64,000 nt of DNA from Fratercula arctica (taxonomy: Eukaryota; Chordata; Aves; Charadriiformes; Alcidae): positions 110,067,757 to 110,131,756 of the forward strand of contig CANTUZ010000001.1 in NCBI GenBank assembly GCA_947846985.1. The letters are read 5' to 3'. The notes under the pieces were generated by a model. The model saw nothing but the letters and a program-made list of their open reading frames with translations. It did not search any database and was not told the DNA's origin. Below are positions 28,846-43,206 of the stretch, piece by piece. The position numbers and the translations under genes are program-made. Position 1 is the first letter of the stretch, and each line of letters opens with the position of its first letter.

Positions 28846-31699
28846 TCTACTGTAGTACCACAACCTGGCCGAGCTCCTGCCCTTTCATGCCGTTTATGCA
28901 AAAGGCTAGAGCAATACTGCTGTAACCAGTATGTTATGTAAAATTTGAATTCACTCACAGAGTTTTATGCTGTGGACCAGCACTTCCTTTCTGGAAAGAG
29001 AAGGAATAGGGGCAACATGGCCTTGTGTTCACACAGCAGACTCAAGCAAGGTAGAGAGATAAGAGAAGAGGGTGTGGATGCAGGGGGAAGAGTGCCATTT
29101 CCTAAAGAGACTGTAGCATTACCATAGTGATGTCCCAGTTAGTGTCTCAAACGACAGATGTGGAGGGAATCAAAAATTCTTGGAAATATGGATGGGAGGG
29201 GCGATGAATTGCTTGTCATTATATGTTTAAGATGGCATTTCTTATTCTAATGGAACAGAAAATACATTTTATAAACAACATTTTGCTACCTGAAGCTCCC
29301 CAAATTATAACAGGCTGTTTAAATACACAGATGAAAGATTATACAGGGTTTTTTTTTTCTAATTATGTATAAGCTTCCTTATTTTAATAATACTCTAGGA
29401 CAACATTTTTTGTTTAAGGATGAATATTGTCTCAGAGAAGACTTTCCCCCCCGCCTCTGGCAGGCCTAAACTTGTATTTGTAATGATGGAGACAGGCAGT
29501 AGTAGAGGATTAAAGGCCTATCTAAAAGGAGTTCCTGAAAATTGTCAAAATTATTTGCTATTCATGAGAAGGATGAATGTGCTTGGGAAAAAAAAAATAA
29601 AATCGCAACAGGCTAATACTCCTATGTTATGCAAGGATGAATCTATTTCAAACTAAGTAACTAGGCATCCTGAATATAAAATATGGCAGTTTGTCTTATT
29701 CCAAATTCCTTCTCTGGGATAGGTGAAACGATTAACTTGTTCCAGACAACAAAGATTTGGGAAGGAAGAAATAGACCCTTTTACCTTACTTAGGACAATG
29801 AATTGTCTTTGAGTTTGGGATTTAATGATCCAGTAAATAATAATTCAGTGCTCCATAGCTAGAACAGAATTACACCAATGTAGTAAGCAATATAATTACA
29901 TATTTTCTTTAAATTATGTAGTAAACTCTACTACTTAAATGTATTAAGAACACTATGTTTATGTTCGGGATACAATAAAATAATGCAGTAGGATTGATTC
30001 CCTTTGTACAAAAAGCCTTCGGAGAAAAGACAAGACAATGTAAGTGAAGAAAGCTGTCCAAGACACGAGCATCTGTATTCCAGCATCAAAAAATTTTAAA
30101 AAAAAAAAAAATCAATGATAAAAAAGCAATACAGAAAAAACTAAGACTTATGACGGACTTAAACTGACAATCAACCAATATCTGACTATTTATATACCTG
30201 TTCAAAAATACTGTAAAATTTCAGATATCTACCCTGAATTTCGTTGGAACTGAAAACTCATGTTCTACTAGATTAGTCATGTTACCTATTCCCAAATCCA
30301 GTTCTCTCTCAATTCTGAGACTTACTGAAATATGAATACACCAAAACCATTTGCCATATGGAGCCTCTGACTTGATTGTTCTAACAAGTACTTAATGATT
30401 TTTGCATGATTTTATTTATCAAATTTACACATTTAACTTTGAAGTCTATTCCCATAACAAAGTGTTTTCATTTCCTAGAAAGCAAGGAAGGGGAGAAAGA
30501 GCTTACCTTTAGAAACTAATATCATCTCTGCTTACAAGGTTTACTCCTTAAGACTGTTCAAAGCGAAAAAAGTAAGATGGAAAAACATAATGAAAATAGT
30601 TAAGATTTTATCATGGTGGTAAGGATATCTTAGTCCAGTGAGAGAAAAAAAAAAGTTACTAAAATAATTTACAGAATTCTTTTCTCCCTGCTGCTTCTAA
30701 AATTGAAGAATGTTTTTTTTTTAAATTATGTTGAGAAAACGTGTAATGCTCTAGACTTCAAACACAAATATTATACTAAAAGCTATATGCTTAATACTAA
30801 CAAATTTCAAGCAGGTGTGACACTTCCTGTACAATTCCAAAGTAATAAGGTAGTAACAAAACCAGATACATAAAAAAAAAAACCCAATATTTTTTGTTGT
30901 TAGTAATAGTTCTGCCTATTCTAAACCTAATATCATGTTAGCACTCCTAACGTGGACAAACGTATCCAAGTCATATGCCCAACTGTTCCTTGAAATAACT
31001 GAACCTTATCACGGGAAGAATACTTACAACATTTTAACAATCAAATGTCAGTAGATTTCCATATAATCTTCCCTGCTGATGTGTATTAAGTGAATATTCA
31101 ACACTTGTCAATAATCTATGATAGGAGATAAATACAGTGAGGACAGATAAACAATTCTATTAATTCATTTATTTTTACACTAAGGAGTCACAGATTCCAA
31201 TGTACATACATACATACAGAGCCAAACGGAACTAGTGCTTCATTGTTAAAGGATATATAAAATATTTATCCCTAACACAACATTCCTTCAACTGTGAGAC
31301 TAAAACCACTTCCTTATAATATTGCATACACTCTGTAATTTTCCCTTCATGGTGTTGAATGCAGTCTTATTCCAAGACTACACCCAAAAAGGTAAAATAT
31401 GATTTCAAAAGCCAATATGTAGCTATTTTAATAAATCTTGTTCTTTAGAAGCTCTATCAGTTTTCTTCATGCTAGAAATATTGCCTTAAAAAACAAATAC
31501 AGCTGGAGTAGCATCTATTTTTTATTGAATGCACATAATTAGAGCTGGCCAATGTATCAACAGCCTCACATATTAGGCTAAGGCATTAATTAGCTCAACT
31601 GCTGAATACTTCCCGGACTATTGCTTCTGATGGCTGGGTGCTGTGATCCTCTTCTGTGGCTTTCATGGAGTTCTAATTAGTGATTTCTTAATTCCATTT

Positions 31700-31795
31700 A
31701 ACAAAAAACAAACAAATAAACAATCAAAAACAACAGCCCCCCCACCCCCAAAAAAAACCAACCACAGCCACCAAAAAACCCAACGCAAAACCAAC
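31700..31795. repeat. A/C-rich low-complexity stretch
   Basis: Imperfect AAAC/AACC repeats with a short C run, in intron 1. Similar short A/C-rich stretches occur near 20250, 39845 and 60800. Confidence 0.8.
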
Positions 31796-32869
31796 CTGAA
31801 TCTTATGTTAAGACTTTGCTGTTGCATAAACAGGTGGCCATTTCACTAGGTCAAACCAAAAGAGACCATAAAGGCATCTTTATTCAGTCAATGTGAAATA
31901 AAAGTGAAGAAAAATCCTGCTTGCTTAATCTTTCTGGATTCCAGCTAATTAAAATGTATGGAGTCCTTACATTAGAGACCTGCTGATATCCTGCACATTA
32001 GCACACTAACAAGAAGTGGCAAATACATGAACTGAATGGCTGTTGAAATGCACAGTTTCCACAAAAAACTATTTAAAGATTTTTTTGATCCCCTCGTCAG
32101 GTTCCAATTCGGAAAGAAATTCCAATTTACTTTGCATGTTTTTCACAGAATTTTTGCTCACTTAATATTTTTAAGTCTATATACTTACAAGCCAGACATT
32201 TTAATCTCTGGAACTGAGCCGTATGCATGAAAACCCAGAAGCTTTACACGGGATCTTTCTGGCCTGGGCGCACACCTTCTGACACTTTTCACAACCAAAC
32301 TGTGGAAACAGTGTTTCCTTTAGTTTAATTCACCCCCAGGTACAAATCGGCCTCTACTATTCTGACTTGGTCTGTAATGACACAGAAAACAAAGTTTAGG
32401 AGGAGAGAGTCCTGTCTGACACCTGCCCTGAAATTGGCTACTAGCCCTCAGGACTGCCAAGTCATTTCACCAGGTACAAATACTAGCAAAATCACAGTAT
32501 TAACACTGCCAATATTTAAGCTAACTTCTTAAATAGAAATGACTTTTGATCCTACTTTATCCCCAAGGGTATTACTTCATATTAAAACAAACAAACAAAC
32601 AAAAAACAAAACTCAGTACGTAACTTAAGAGAAAAATAATAACTTCTTATGCTACAATATATGTAAAGGCATAATTTTGCTTAACAGTTGCCAGGGAACT
32701 ATGCACCTTCCAAAACATACCAGATACATTATATAATATCTGACGTTAAAAAAATCCATATGTATTTTAGAGACATACCTTAACATGTTCAAAGAAAAGT
32801 TAACTCAAGCTGTAATTAAAATAAATCCCTACACGAGCAGGGTAGGGCAAGCAAGATGTCTGCATAGAC

Positions 32870-32920
32870 CTTTTTTTTTTTAAAAAAAAAAAAAAAGAGA
32901 AAAAAGAAAAAAAAAAACCT
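32870..32920. repeat. T-run followed by A-rich tract
   Basis: A run of T followed by about 40 mostly A bases. It can form a weak hairpin. Confidence 0.8.
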
Positions 32921-35900
32921 AAGCAAAGCATTAAATGCCAGAGCAATCAGAGCAACCACACAATCAACCAAGTCAAACCAAGACATTTTCTGTTGCAGTC
33001 TCCCACAACACTATCCATGCTGAGGAACCGCTGGGGAAGTCCTGCACACAAGGCCTGTTTCTGAATAATTTGCGGAGATCACATGTCGCTGAGGTCCTAC
33101 AGGTCTCTAACCCTCCATTCTCCACCACCCTTTCTGCCATGCTTGCTGTGTTAAACACCGCTTCTCAAGCTGCTGACATACAAGTGCCTTCAAATCCCCA
33201 CTGACCTGGAACTAAAAAATGACTTGCTACTCAGCAGGCACGCACCTCAGGACAGACTTTTGGACCACTCCTGCTGTCCAGCTGACGTCTAGAAGCCAAG
33301 AGAATTCCCATCCTGTGAAGGCAATGCCAAACAAAATAGGTACCTGTGCTGGGGTATACGTGCTTATCACAGACAAATGTGCTAGAGACCCGACTTATCT
33401 CTGTTTGCAACCCTTGGGAATCGCAGAGGAAAAACCATGCTTAGGATACCCTAAACACAAAACCACATATGATCGTCAGTTTTCTTACATATACAAAGCA
33501 CATTACGGATCTGTTAAAAAAAAAAAAAAATACTGAGGAATCTTTCTTTGTATTTGGCTATGTCTTTCTTTACATCCCCTGAAGTCACGCAGCTAGCAGG
33601 TGAAACGCCTGACGATTCAAAGATTCTCTTATGAGTCCCAGCTACAAAGGGCAACTACTCTCACACAGTGAACCAGGACGCAACCATGCCTTCCGCCTGA
33701 GACTATCAATCATTCACAAAAAAAACCCAACCCACTGTGATGATACTTGATATCATTTGGAAATACACCATTTGGAAATATCCAGAACGCATTCCCGGCT
33801 AAATGCTCCATTTGACGTTACTGTGGATGGAGGAAAGGAGCAAAGCTCCACAGACCCTTGGTCTGATACATGGGGTAGCATTCTGCATACAGTAATTCTT
33901 TTGCTTATTGCAAGTCTTCCCTGATAATGCATTTATGAACGTTTATAAAGTAAAATATGGCCTTACTCCTGGAGCTATTTGATCACAAAAATAGGAAATA
34001 CGCATTAAAGAGTAAACATTTCACATGGCTGCACCTACTGTAAATGCAGAGTAATTGGTATGCAAAGCACCTCCTGTAAGAAACTTCAATACTTCTTCTT
34101 GCAGGAGGAACCAAAGTATTGGGTAGTAAAAAGTTGCAATTCAAACTGAACAAAATAGATTTCTCCAGTCCTGCAAACACTTAGAACAATATTAAATCTA
34201 GGTAACCAAATCATCCCATCGGTTGGAAGGGTCCAGTCTTCGTGTCTCTAGGTAGTGTTGAATTGTTAAGGGCAACAACAAAACTGGAAGAGTCAGTTGA
34301 CATTTTCTTTCCTCATTTACTGCACACTCTTCCAATAAATATATACGTAGTATGTAGTATGCTATAGAAATAACTTTTTTTTTTCCTCTTATTTGCACAT
34401 CTTTTTTAAGTAGCGCACAGTCCTCTCTGAGGACTTACAGACAGCATTACTTGGTAACATTAGATGAGGAAACTCCAATGGCTTAGTCACTCTGATACAG
34501 TTTATGAAGTCACCAGCTTTGTCATCCAGCTTGCTAAAAGGGCCACAATTTTCATTTGACCTGTAAGGCTACTATTTTTTGAACAACAGACTATTTTAAG
34601 TGTTACCAGTCTTGCAATCCTCTGTAACATGTATTCGCACCTATAGGGACCAGGCTGATCCAAGTCTGTCTTTGGTAAAGCAGTTTTGAACGGAGAGAGC
34701 ACGCATCCTCAGGAGCATCACCAAAGGTGTAACTAATCTACATCCTGTTCCTGCTGCTATGTAAGAGTGTCAGGTAAACAGCAACTATAGCACAGCACAG
34801 CAAGCTGTTTCAGGGCAAAATACAGCGTTTATTTCATTTTCAGTAAACAAATCAGAAACTCTGGGATACGTGATGCCTCCATTCTGTGAAAGGGGCAAGT
34901 CAAGCACTAGCAGTCTCCACTAAAAGCAATCTTCAGCCTCCTCCACCTAGAAGCTGACAATTATGTCAGTCATGCTGAATGATGACTGACAGTTTTGTGA
35001 TCTCACCTATTCTTCAACCAAGCTCAGATCACCCACTCATTTTATTAGTAAAGAGAGAATCTGGAATGAGAAGCTGAAGTACCTATTATCCCTTTATTTC
35101 CAAAACAGCAACAGTTTACAAACTTTTCATTTGTGAATAAAATACTACTTGCAATAAACACAATCAAGATGTAGGAACGTTAACTTCTTCCTCAGAAGAG
35201 AGGGAGAAGAAAAGAAATACAAAACCCCAAAGTGATTTGAACTTCTCTTGTGGGATAAGCTCTTGCCTTTGAGTTTGCCAGTTGCTCATCTACTTGGGCA
35301 GATTCTCAAGTGAAGTCAATTAACACCGGCTCATTGACTTCACTAGAACTACACTCATTTACAACAGTTAAAGCTAACGTACATTAAAGCAGCATTTCAC
35401 ACCAAGGAAGAGCTGTCTAAAGCCTGTTGGAGCCAAGAACTGCAGCATGGTTCTTCCGCACAGTTAATCGTTAATGCTAAACACCAGCCTTCCTCTTCTC
35501 CGAGGGCCTTGCAGCCTTCCTTACGCTGCAGTGATAAAAGAAGTGAGGGCTTATACAACCAGTAATTCCTAACTGGCCAGCTCACAGCTGGTGGATGGCT
35601 AGACAGAGCGTGTGAAAGGCTGAGCAATTGCCCTTGAAACTTCTGGGAGGGAGTGGTGCCTGTGCTTGCCAAACTAAGTTACAGAACTCCCATTTTTCAA
35701 TTGAATTCTTCTGGGTTTTGCCAGCCGACCTTCTTTTAACAGTCAGAGGCGTGTTCCGTCTGGAGCTGGTGGTTCCTTCTGACTGGCGATGTATTGTAAT
35801 GAAAGGGGGCTCGACACAAAAAGAGTCAGAGATGAGGCAGGGAGAAAGAAAGAAAATTTGTGTAATTCAGAAGGGAGAACTGTTAGGATAGCTCCACACC

Positions 35901-36167
35901 CTTGAATTTCTTTTCTACCATTCATAAACGTGGGTCTGAATACATAATCCAAACCACTAATGAAGGGAAAAAAAACAACTAAACCCCACAACCACTGGAA
36001 CTAAATAAAGATTTAATATACTTGGGGAGATATGCAGGACCATTCAAGACTGCAAGAAGGATAAGTACATGAGCTCTGCAGCAAAAGAAAATAATATTCA
36101 ATAGACATAACTAGAAATAAAAGTTCTAAGTAGTCTAATTTTGAACTGGAGGCAAAAACAAATAATT

Positions 36168-36205
36168 ACGTACCTGCAGATTTTAAAGAATAGGCTCTGG
36201 GAAAG
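36168..36205 (-). promoter_or_regulatory. Candidate recursive splice site in intron 1
   Basis: On the minus strand ATCTGCAG is followed by GTACGT (junction 36174/36173), with a modest pyrimidine-rich stretch upstream (CTTTCCCAGAGCCTATTC). Weaker tract than the site near 28.8 kb. Confidence 0.2.
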
Positions 36206-36393
36206 CTACAGAGATGTTATTGTACAAAGTGCGTCACCACAGAATCACTCAGTATTAATGGGCATCCCCAAGCAAGCGTAAACAGAGGTCGGTACTTCTC
36301 ACTTTTCCCCATTCACTGGTTAAATGAGGATATAGAGGCTGCACTCAAATTTTGATATCAAATGAGCGTACCTTTGTGGTTTGTTTTTTGTTG

Positions 36394-36419
<26 letters not shown>
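36394..36419. repeat. T26 homopolymer
   Basis: Long T run on the plus strand, A-rich in the ROBO1 transcript. It lies about 220 bp from the candidate splice site near 36.17 kb. Confidence 0.9.
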
Positions 36420-36425
<6 letters not shown>

Positions 36426-37256
36426 GCTTAACCTTGTTAAATCAGTTCTTATACTTACCAGGGCATGACATTGTTTACATAAGACTAAGTGCAAAACCCT
36501 GACCTCTGTATTTCCATCACGACCTCAGAGAATAGAGCCCACTCACCCTACCCCAGTTCTTACAACTTTAATTATGTTCGACAAGGCTGCTGTGCTTTAA
36601 AGGTATCATTTACCAAGACCAAAAGCTGTTTATTTATATTCCCGTTAATCACTTCCATTATGTTTTATTCCATTTATACGCACTGACTTTTTCAAACAGA
36701 ATTGCTATCAGACTGGATCACTTTTTCAGACAAAGCTGAACAGCTTCTTACACTAGTAAACAGCCCTATAAAAATCCACACCATTAAGCTTTTATCTGAT
36801 GTAAATGGAATCGATCACAGAAATTCCAAACTTCTGTACAGTTCTGAAAGCTTCCAAATTGCTTCATTCTTTAAGAAATCTTGGGTGGGGGGGCCACACA
36901 CAGACAGGGGACAAGGACAGGTCCTACCTGTCTCATTACTTATAATTTTAACATCATGAATCAGGCTGATATCTTCAAAAGAAATTCCAGTCTTTCTGTA
37001 TAATCCACCTGTCACTCAAAAACCACCCATTCTCTTCCCACATACTGCTGAACTTAAATTTTGGGGAATACGGTAAATCACAGAATTGAGTGAAAAGCCA
37101 AGTTACCAATGCAACTTTAGAACTATCTAGGAGAAAAACTTAAACACACTAAGGGAGTTTTATTAGGGTTTTATCTCAACAGATTCTTCAAATTATTTAA
37201 TGGCATATGAGGAAATCTACAAACATACGTTAATGTGAAAAGTTAAGCTATAATAA

Positions 37257-37310
37257 TTTAAAGCCATTATCATTTAGTTTATCATTATCACTAAGTTTAA
37301 AGCCATTATC
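37257..37310. repeat. Direct repeat of 15 bp, period 39
   Basis: TTTAAAGCCATTATC occurs at 37257-37271 and again at 37296-37310, with partly similar spacer sequence. Probably a small local duplication. Confidence 0.7.
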
Positions 37311-37753
37311 CTTTCACTTTACATTTAGAAGATGAGGAGCCTAAATAAAAGTTGTATTAGATTCAGTTTATTTAATGGGACTTCTAAATTGAAATAAGAA
37401 GTATGTAGTTTGAACTTTATAGCACACTGCACAATCTTCACATTTTCTTTTCTGTACCACATGAGCTACTTGCTCACTAGACATAAATGGGTAGAAAACA
37501 AGAGTTTCTTTGTTTGCGTACATTAACTTAAAGCTGTAAAACTCATTCAGCCAAGCTTTCACCTTTAAACCTTAACCTGACTTGTAACAACATTTGTAGC
37601 CTCTAAAATTACACTGCATGCACCCAGACAGAGTTAATCACCCTTCACTTTTGATGCGTAGAATAATGATCTACTACTTAAACTTGAGCCCTTAAAAGCC
37701 TGAAGAAAAATACGTATGTATCTGCATCTTAAATCAGTAGCGAAATATCAAAA

Positions 37754-37795
37754 CCTTACCTAGCATTGCCCAGTTGATAAGGAAAAGAAAACAAA
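37754..37795 (-). promoter_or_regulatory. Candidate recursive splice site in intron 1
   Basis: On the minus strand a pyrimidine tract (GTTTTCTTTTCCTTATC) is followed by AACTGGGCAATGCTAG and then GTAAGG (junction 37760/37759). Acceptor and donor are both plausible. Use is inferred only. Confidence 0.25.
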
Positions 37796-40700
37796 ACACA
37801 CAACTTGTAGCTCATGAAAGTTGAAAATACGTGCATTTAAAATCTCCTCAGATGAAATTCATGCTTCCCAGCACATGCTATTGATCAGACACCTGGTACT
37901 TTTAGGAAAAAAGACTATTCACAGAGGAAAGTCTGGCTTTGTTTTTTCTGTAATTTAAAACTTTGGGGGTAAAAAAAAAAATGAGATTAAGTAGAGATTT
38001 GGAAAAAGCATGTCCTAAAAGCTGATGAGCTTGTTATCATTTTAAATGTCTGACAGCATTCTTTCTTTAAACAAGTGATCTGTGCTTAACACTTTGTTTA
38101 TCATATATTATGACTCCCTTCAAATATTGTGCTAGTAGGAACCAGACTGTATCCATTTTTGAACCTAAGCAACAGCAATAGTTGAGTATTTTTACTAATT
38201 AAAAAAAAAAAATCATAACTATGAAAAACAAACTCTTAGATTTATGTATTATACTTCTCTCACAATCCTGGCTAAATGCCACAGAAAAAAAAGGATAGTA
38301 TACAGTACAGGAAAATTCAAAGCCACAAATGCTTTGAAAAAGCTATTAGACCCACAAACAAACAAAATCAAGCAAAGCAGATAAAAATGTGAAGCTAAAT
38401 CAAAACCGGTTTGGGTGTTGAGGAGGCAGGGGAATGACTGACTGCTACAAGACAGACACCAACAGCACCAGCACAACATGCAGTAAGTCCAGCCTTCCAA
38501 TCAATGACAAAAGCAGATTTGAAATTGCAGAATTTGATTAGCCTTGAAACTTTCCTCACATTAAGTTTAGAAGTGACATTATTAGTAATCTCTTTTTTCC
38601 CCACTATTAAGCTTTTCTATGTAATATCACATAGTGGAAAAGCAACACACGACTTGAACCTTTGCAATACAAGGTAAAAATTGAAATCAGTAGTTAAACT
38701 TCCTTTGACTTTAAAGGGATGAGGATTCATCCAGGTTTTGATTTTTTTCCTCAGGCCAAAAGGAATGAGTTGCTGTTTCTTCTTCGTTTATGCTAATAAA
38801 GAACAGGGAGTTATTTTTATTTTCTCTTTATTACTGCTTTTAAAAAAATGAATCCTCATTTTAAAACAAGTTTTAACAAGTACTTTAGAGTCTGCACACA
38901 TAATGCGTTGGGTGGAGTAAAAGCCCTCAGAAACACAGTGCATGGAGCCAATAATGGACTTGTCGCCAACACCCTGTGATTTCATGACTGCTAGAACAAA
39001 AACAAATGCCACGTTCAGTTCATTGCAAAGAAAAGGATTCATTAACTTGATGTGGCTTTTTACTTGACCTGTGTAAGGTGAGTAAAATAAAATTTCATTT
39101 TATGAGATTCCAAATCACCAGCTGCAAGTCTGCAGGAATTGTGATGAAATGACCAAGTTAAATGACTAACTCTGTTTAATTCTAATTGTTACTGGACTGT
39201 AGGTCACCATGAATTTTTAGCTGTGAGGTTGTTGCTTTCCTTCCCGCAATAAGGTAATAGGCAAACAAAATGTGAAAGTCCTTCTGTAAATTGATGGAAA
39301 ATAAAAGTAAATTCCTGTCAAATACAGAAATATCAATCCTGAAGACACGATAATCTGAGTGCAGACATTAAGCTGATCTTTTTCGAATAATAACAACTGA
39401 CTTCACTGACATTTAAATAATGATTCCCCCCCCCAAAAAAAAATGAAAAAAAAAAAAATCACAGTTATCAGTCAAAATCAAATGCCCAGAATATCAATAA
39501 TTCTTACAGTCAGAGGGAAAAAAAAAAAGTCCAAGAGCTGCCTGTATAAATAACTTTCTTTTCTTCTGGTCACAACGTTAAGGCGCTGAGTCAACCTAAA
39601 TCTGCCAAACTTCCTAGCTTGGCTGTCCCAGCAAAGGTGAGGGGAAAAAAAAAATCCCAACCTGATATGGAGTCTCGAGGGGGTGAGTGGGAGGGAATTA
39701 AAAAGTCTCATTCCACATTATGGTAATCGCTACCACATAAATGTATGACTGGGAAAGCAGCAATCATTTAGCTTTAAAAAGTTTTACTTCCTTGCTTTCT
39801 GCTGGACACACGACATATACACACACACCCCCTCACCCGCCTCGAAAAAAAAAACACAAAACCAAACAAAATTAAAGAAAACCAAGACAGACATTAAACA
39901 AGTGGGAAAACTGGCAATCCAGAAGCCAAAAATGTTGTAAGCAGCGATTTTTCAGCAAGGCAGTCTAGGGAACCTCAGCCCCTAGCTGGTAGAGATTAAA
40001 GCTGAATTCTATTTTAGTAATTGCAGCGATAAGCCCCAGAGGGATAATATCTTATTCTTGAAGGGCCTAGCTTCCTTTTATTTTCTACCCCTATGAATTT
40101 GCTGCAGAAAGGTCAACCATTTTAAGCAATAGCATCATAAATGATGCCACTGTTTGCTTCTTTTTACAGTTCTAAAAACATTAACACTTGAACACACACT
40201 TCACTGGTTTTTCTATTGCCTCCACTAAAAACTTGGAAGTAAACAGAAGTCTATTTATATCAGTACTATAATCCTCCTACGGAATGACAGCCTTTGAACA
40301 TTTTGAACATTATTCCTGATATGATACCAAGCTACATTACCATTCAGCTCAGTAACTGCCAGAATCATGCTCGAGAAAAGTTAAAATAAGTACTCGGTAT
40401 GTCTCCAATCTTATTTCACTTTATATGTTACAATATTTTGCTTTCCCTACAGGCAACATAGATGAACACTCATGAGCAGAAGAGACAACAGAAATGATTA
40501 TTTTCTGGAGTTCTCTAAGAAGCAAAGTACTCACCAGCAGCAAAATTCTATCCTGCACACTCCCTCACATTTCAAAGCTCTGATTGCTGCACACATTTTA
40601 AAAGTCACAAAACGTTCCTCAGAACAATTGTTCAAAAGTTAATTTCTTAGTTTATAAACTTAACAGCAGCACTTAGCAGATTTTTCCTTGTATCAAAAGG

Positions 40701-43206
40701 TAGGGAAGACTTTCTTCCACCTTCTGTATTCAAGAGGTAAACAGCAGCAATGATTCCTTCTTTCTGCTTTGCATCTAGTTTTAAATTATTCCTTTTAATT
40801 TTTAAAGGCTGTATAACCTAAGCAATGAGTCTCATTAATCACTACTGAATGATTTAACCCAGCCATTCAGTTCCAGATGCCTCTCAGTGCTAGCGATATG
40901 CTAATTCCTTCTGAGCTTTACCTCCTTTTGCAGTTGAAACCATAATTTTCCACGTTGGTGGAGACAGGATTTTACTCCTTTCATGGGGCCTCCTGCCAAT
41001 CACTTTTATGCCTGAGCTCTGGCACAGTGCAAGTTCCATTCCAGTCAACTTTTCGTTAAACCTTTTTGTTATACACATCCTTTTTCCTACATTCTGCTGC
41101 TACAGCATCATAGTCCCAAACTCTACCCTCTCCAGTGACAACTCCTAGTTTGGGCAGCAAAAAGTAAAATAATTTGTTACTGCCCTTGTTTTCTTTTCTC
41201 CTTGTTTCCTCACACTACTTTCTTTTAATTTGTTTTTCCCTTTATCACCTCCTACCATTAAACACTTTGATTGTGAAGTATCTGTCAGCTGCTGCACGGA
41301 GGGCATCAGCTATATTCCAAAACCAGAAAGTTGCACTGACAGAGTTGTGTTGCGAGTGGGAGGTGAGGGGGAAAACACTCAGAATTTTCAAATCCCAGTT
41401 CTGAACCTGCCTAGCATCCAAGAGATCTCCCACCACAAAGTCAGAGCAAGCGCCGCGTTTAATACCAGGTGCCAAGAGGTTTTGATAGAAGAAAGAGATG
41501 AAAAAGGCGTAGTGACGTTGCTGAACATTTGATCCAAAAAATCTGTATTTTATAACCCTGTATTATGCATTCACCACATAAATACAGCCATGACTTATTT
41601 TTGGATTTGGGGGCTGCTATCCTTATCTTGGGCTTACATGCCTGGGCTTACTTGGCCTAGAGGAGATGTGTAGGTTGAAAAGTCTGATTTTGAACAATGT
41701 TAGTAACATGTATTACAGAAGTGACAAGCCGAGAAGATTCTAAAAGAATACATACTCACACACATTTTTTGATTGGCTTCTCACCCTACACAGAGCTATA
41801 GATGCAAATGCAGATTCAAAGGTATACAGCTTTTTTCAGTTACTTGGCTCTTAAGGAAACGTTCACCACACTCTAGATTTTCAGATGGACTAAGTACCCA
41901 CAGCAATCTATAAACAGTCGCAACTGAAGAGAAGTCAAACACTTTATACAATTTAATTCAAACACTAGAATCAAGAGTTTCAAAAGGCACTACTGATCTT
42001 AAGTGGCTCCAAATTTCGGCTATAGGTTCCCAACTTCAACAACTCACAATGTCCTGGATTACAAAAATCTTCATGTTCAGTGTTTACTGAAAATCAAGCC
42101 ACTCTTTAAAGCATGTCCATCTAGTCACTATCAAAACCCCATTTCTTTTCCCCTTTACCTACTTCCAAAACAAAGGGCAGTTCATCCTGTGCACATCTTT
42201 AGCCCTACATTATATCCTTGGCCATATATTACATCTGAATTTCTGAGATGAGAAACTGTTAATGTCCATTATGCTACTGTAGAAGCAAGTAGTAAAATTA
42301 AAGTCTTCTATACATGAATTTAAAACCATGAACTGCTTTATGTGTCTCATCTTCAATGTAAAGGCAGTTAAGCAATTGGATAAGAGGCAATATAACTAAC
42401 CCAGAATGCAAAATACATACCTTGCCTTGGGATATGCAAATTTCAGAACATACAAAAATGCTAGCCAAGCAAGTTTTAGTGCAATGCTAACATGAAGCAG
42501 TTTAAGAGTACTAAAGAAAACACAATTCTGATTTATGTACAGGATGGTTAAAGGAGCAGGAGACAAAGACTACAACACTGAGTAACATCAAAAGTATACC
42601 GACTATACAGCTCTCTCACATGGCTGTCACGGATGACTTCAGATTTCATTGGTTGGAAACCATCCCTCACTATATCCTGCACTACACGACTGATTAGATA
42701 GGTTGTTCCAAAATTGAGCTTATCCAACTGCTAATTCACTATGCAAGATAAAGAAATAAAATATTAAGTTTTTAAATCCAGAGCTCAGCACAGGCTTGTC
42801 AGCTTTACAGATCTTTAATCTACAGTAAGGGATGTTAGTATTATTTTTAATCATTCGCTATATTAACATTAGACCTAAGGTAATACAACACCATATTGAG
42901 TAAATACTTGCCAACAGAAAAGGGCAGCTTGAATAATTTTGCATATCTGACTATGCATTTCTTCAAAGAAAGTATATGTGTTTCAGGACTGCAGCAGTCC
43001 AGAAAACATGCTTGTTTTCTGATTAAAAAAATTATTCATAGCATTTCAATATTATATTCAACTAGCCATTTTAGTCTAAGCTGAATTTATAGTAAGTTAT
43101 ATTTAAACCAAATGCTCCATTTATTTAAATTACAGCCATTTACTTAAATGTAAATAAATATAAACATTTGACACAGTACAGAAAGCCCTACGCCCCTCTA
43201 ACGGTG

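Noticed and set aside
31200..31220. Short CATA tandem repeat
   Set aside because: Only about three to four units. Too short to be notable and no CRISPR-like spacing anywhere in the window.
31643..31849. Lys/Pro-rich ORF near 31.7 kb
   Set aside because: It is a translation of the A/C-rich low-complexity stretch.
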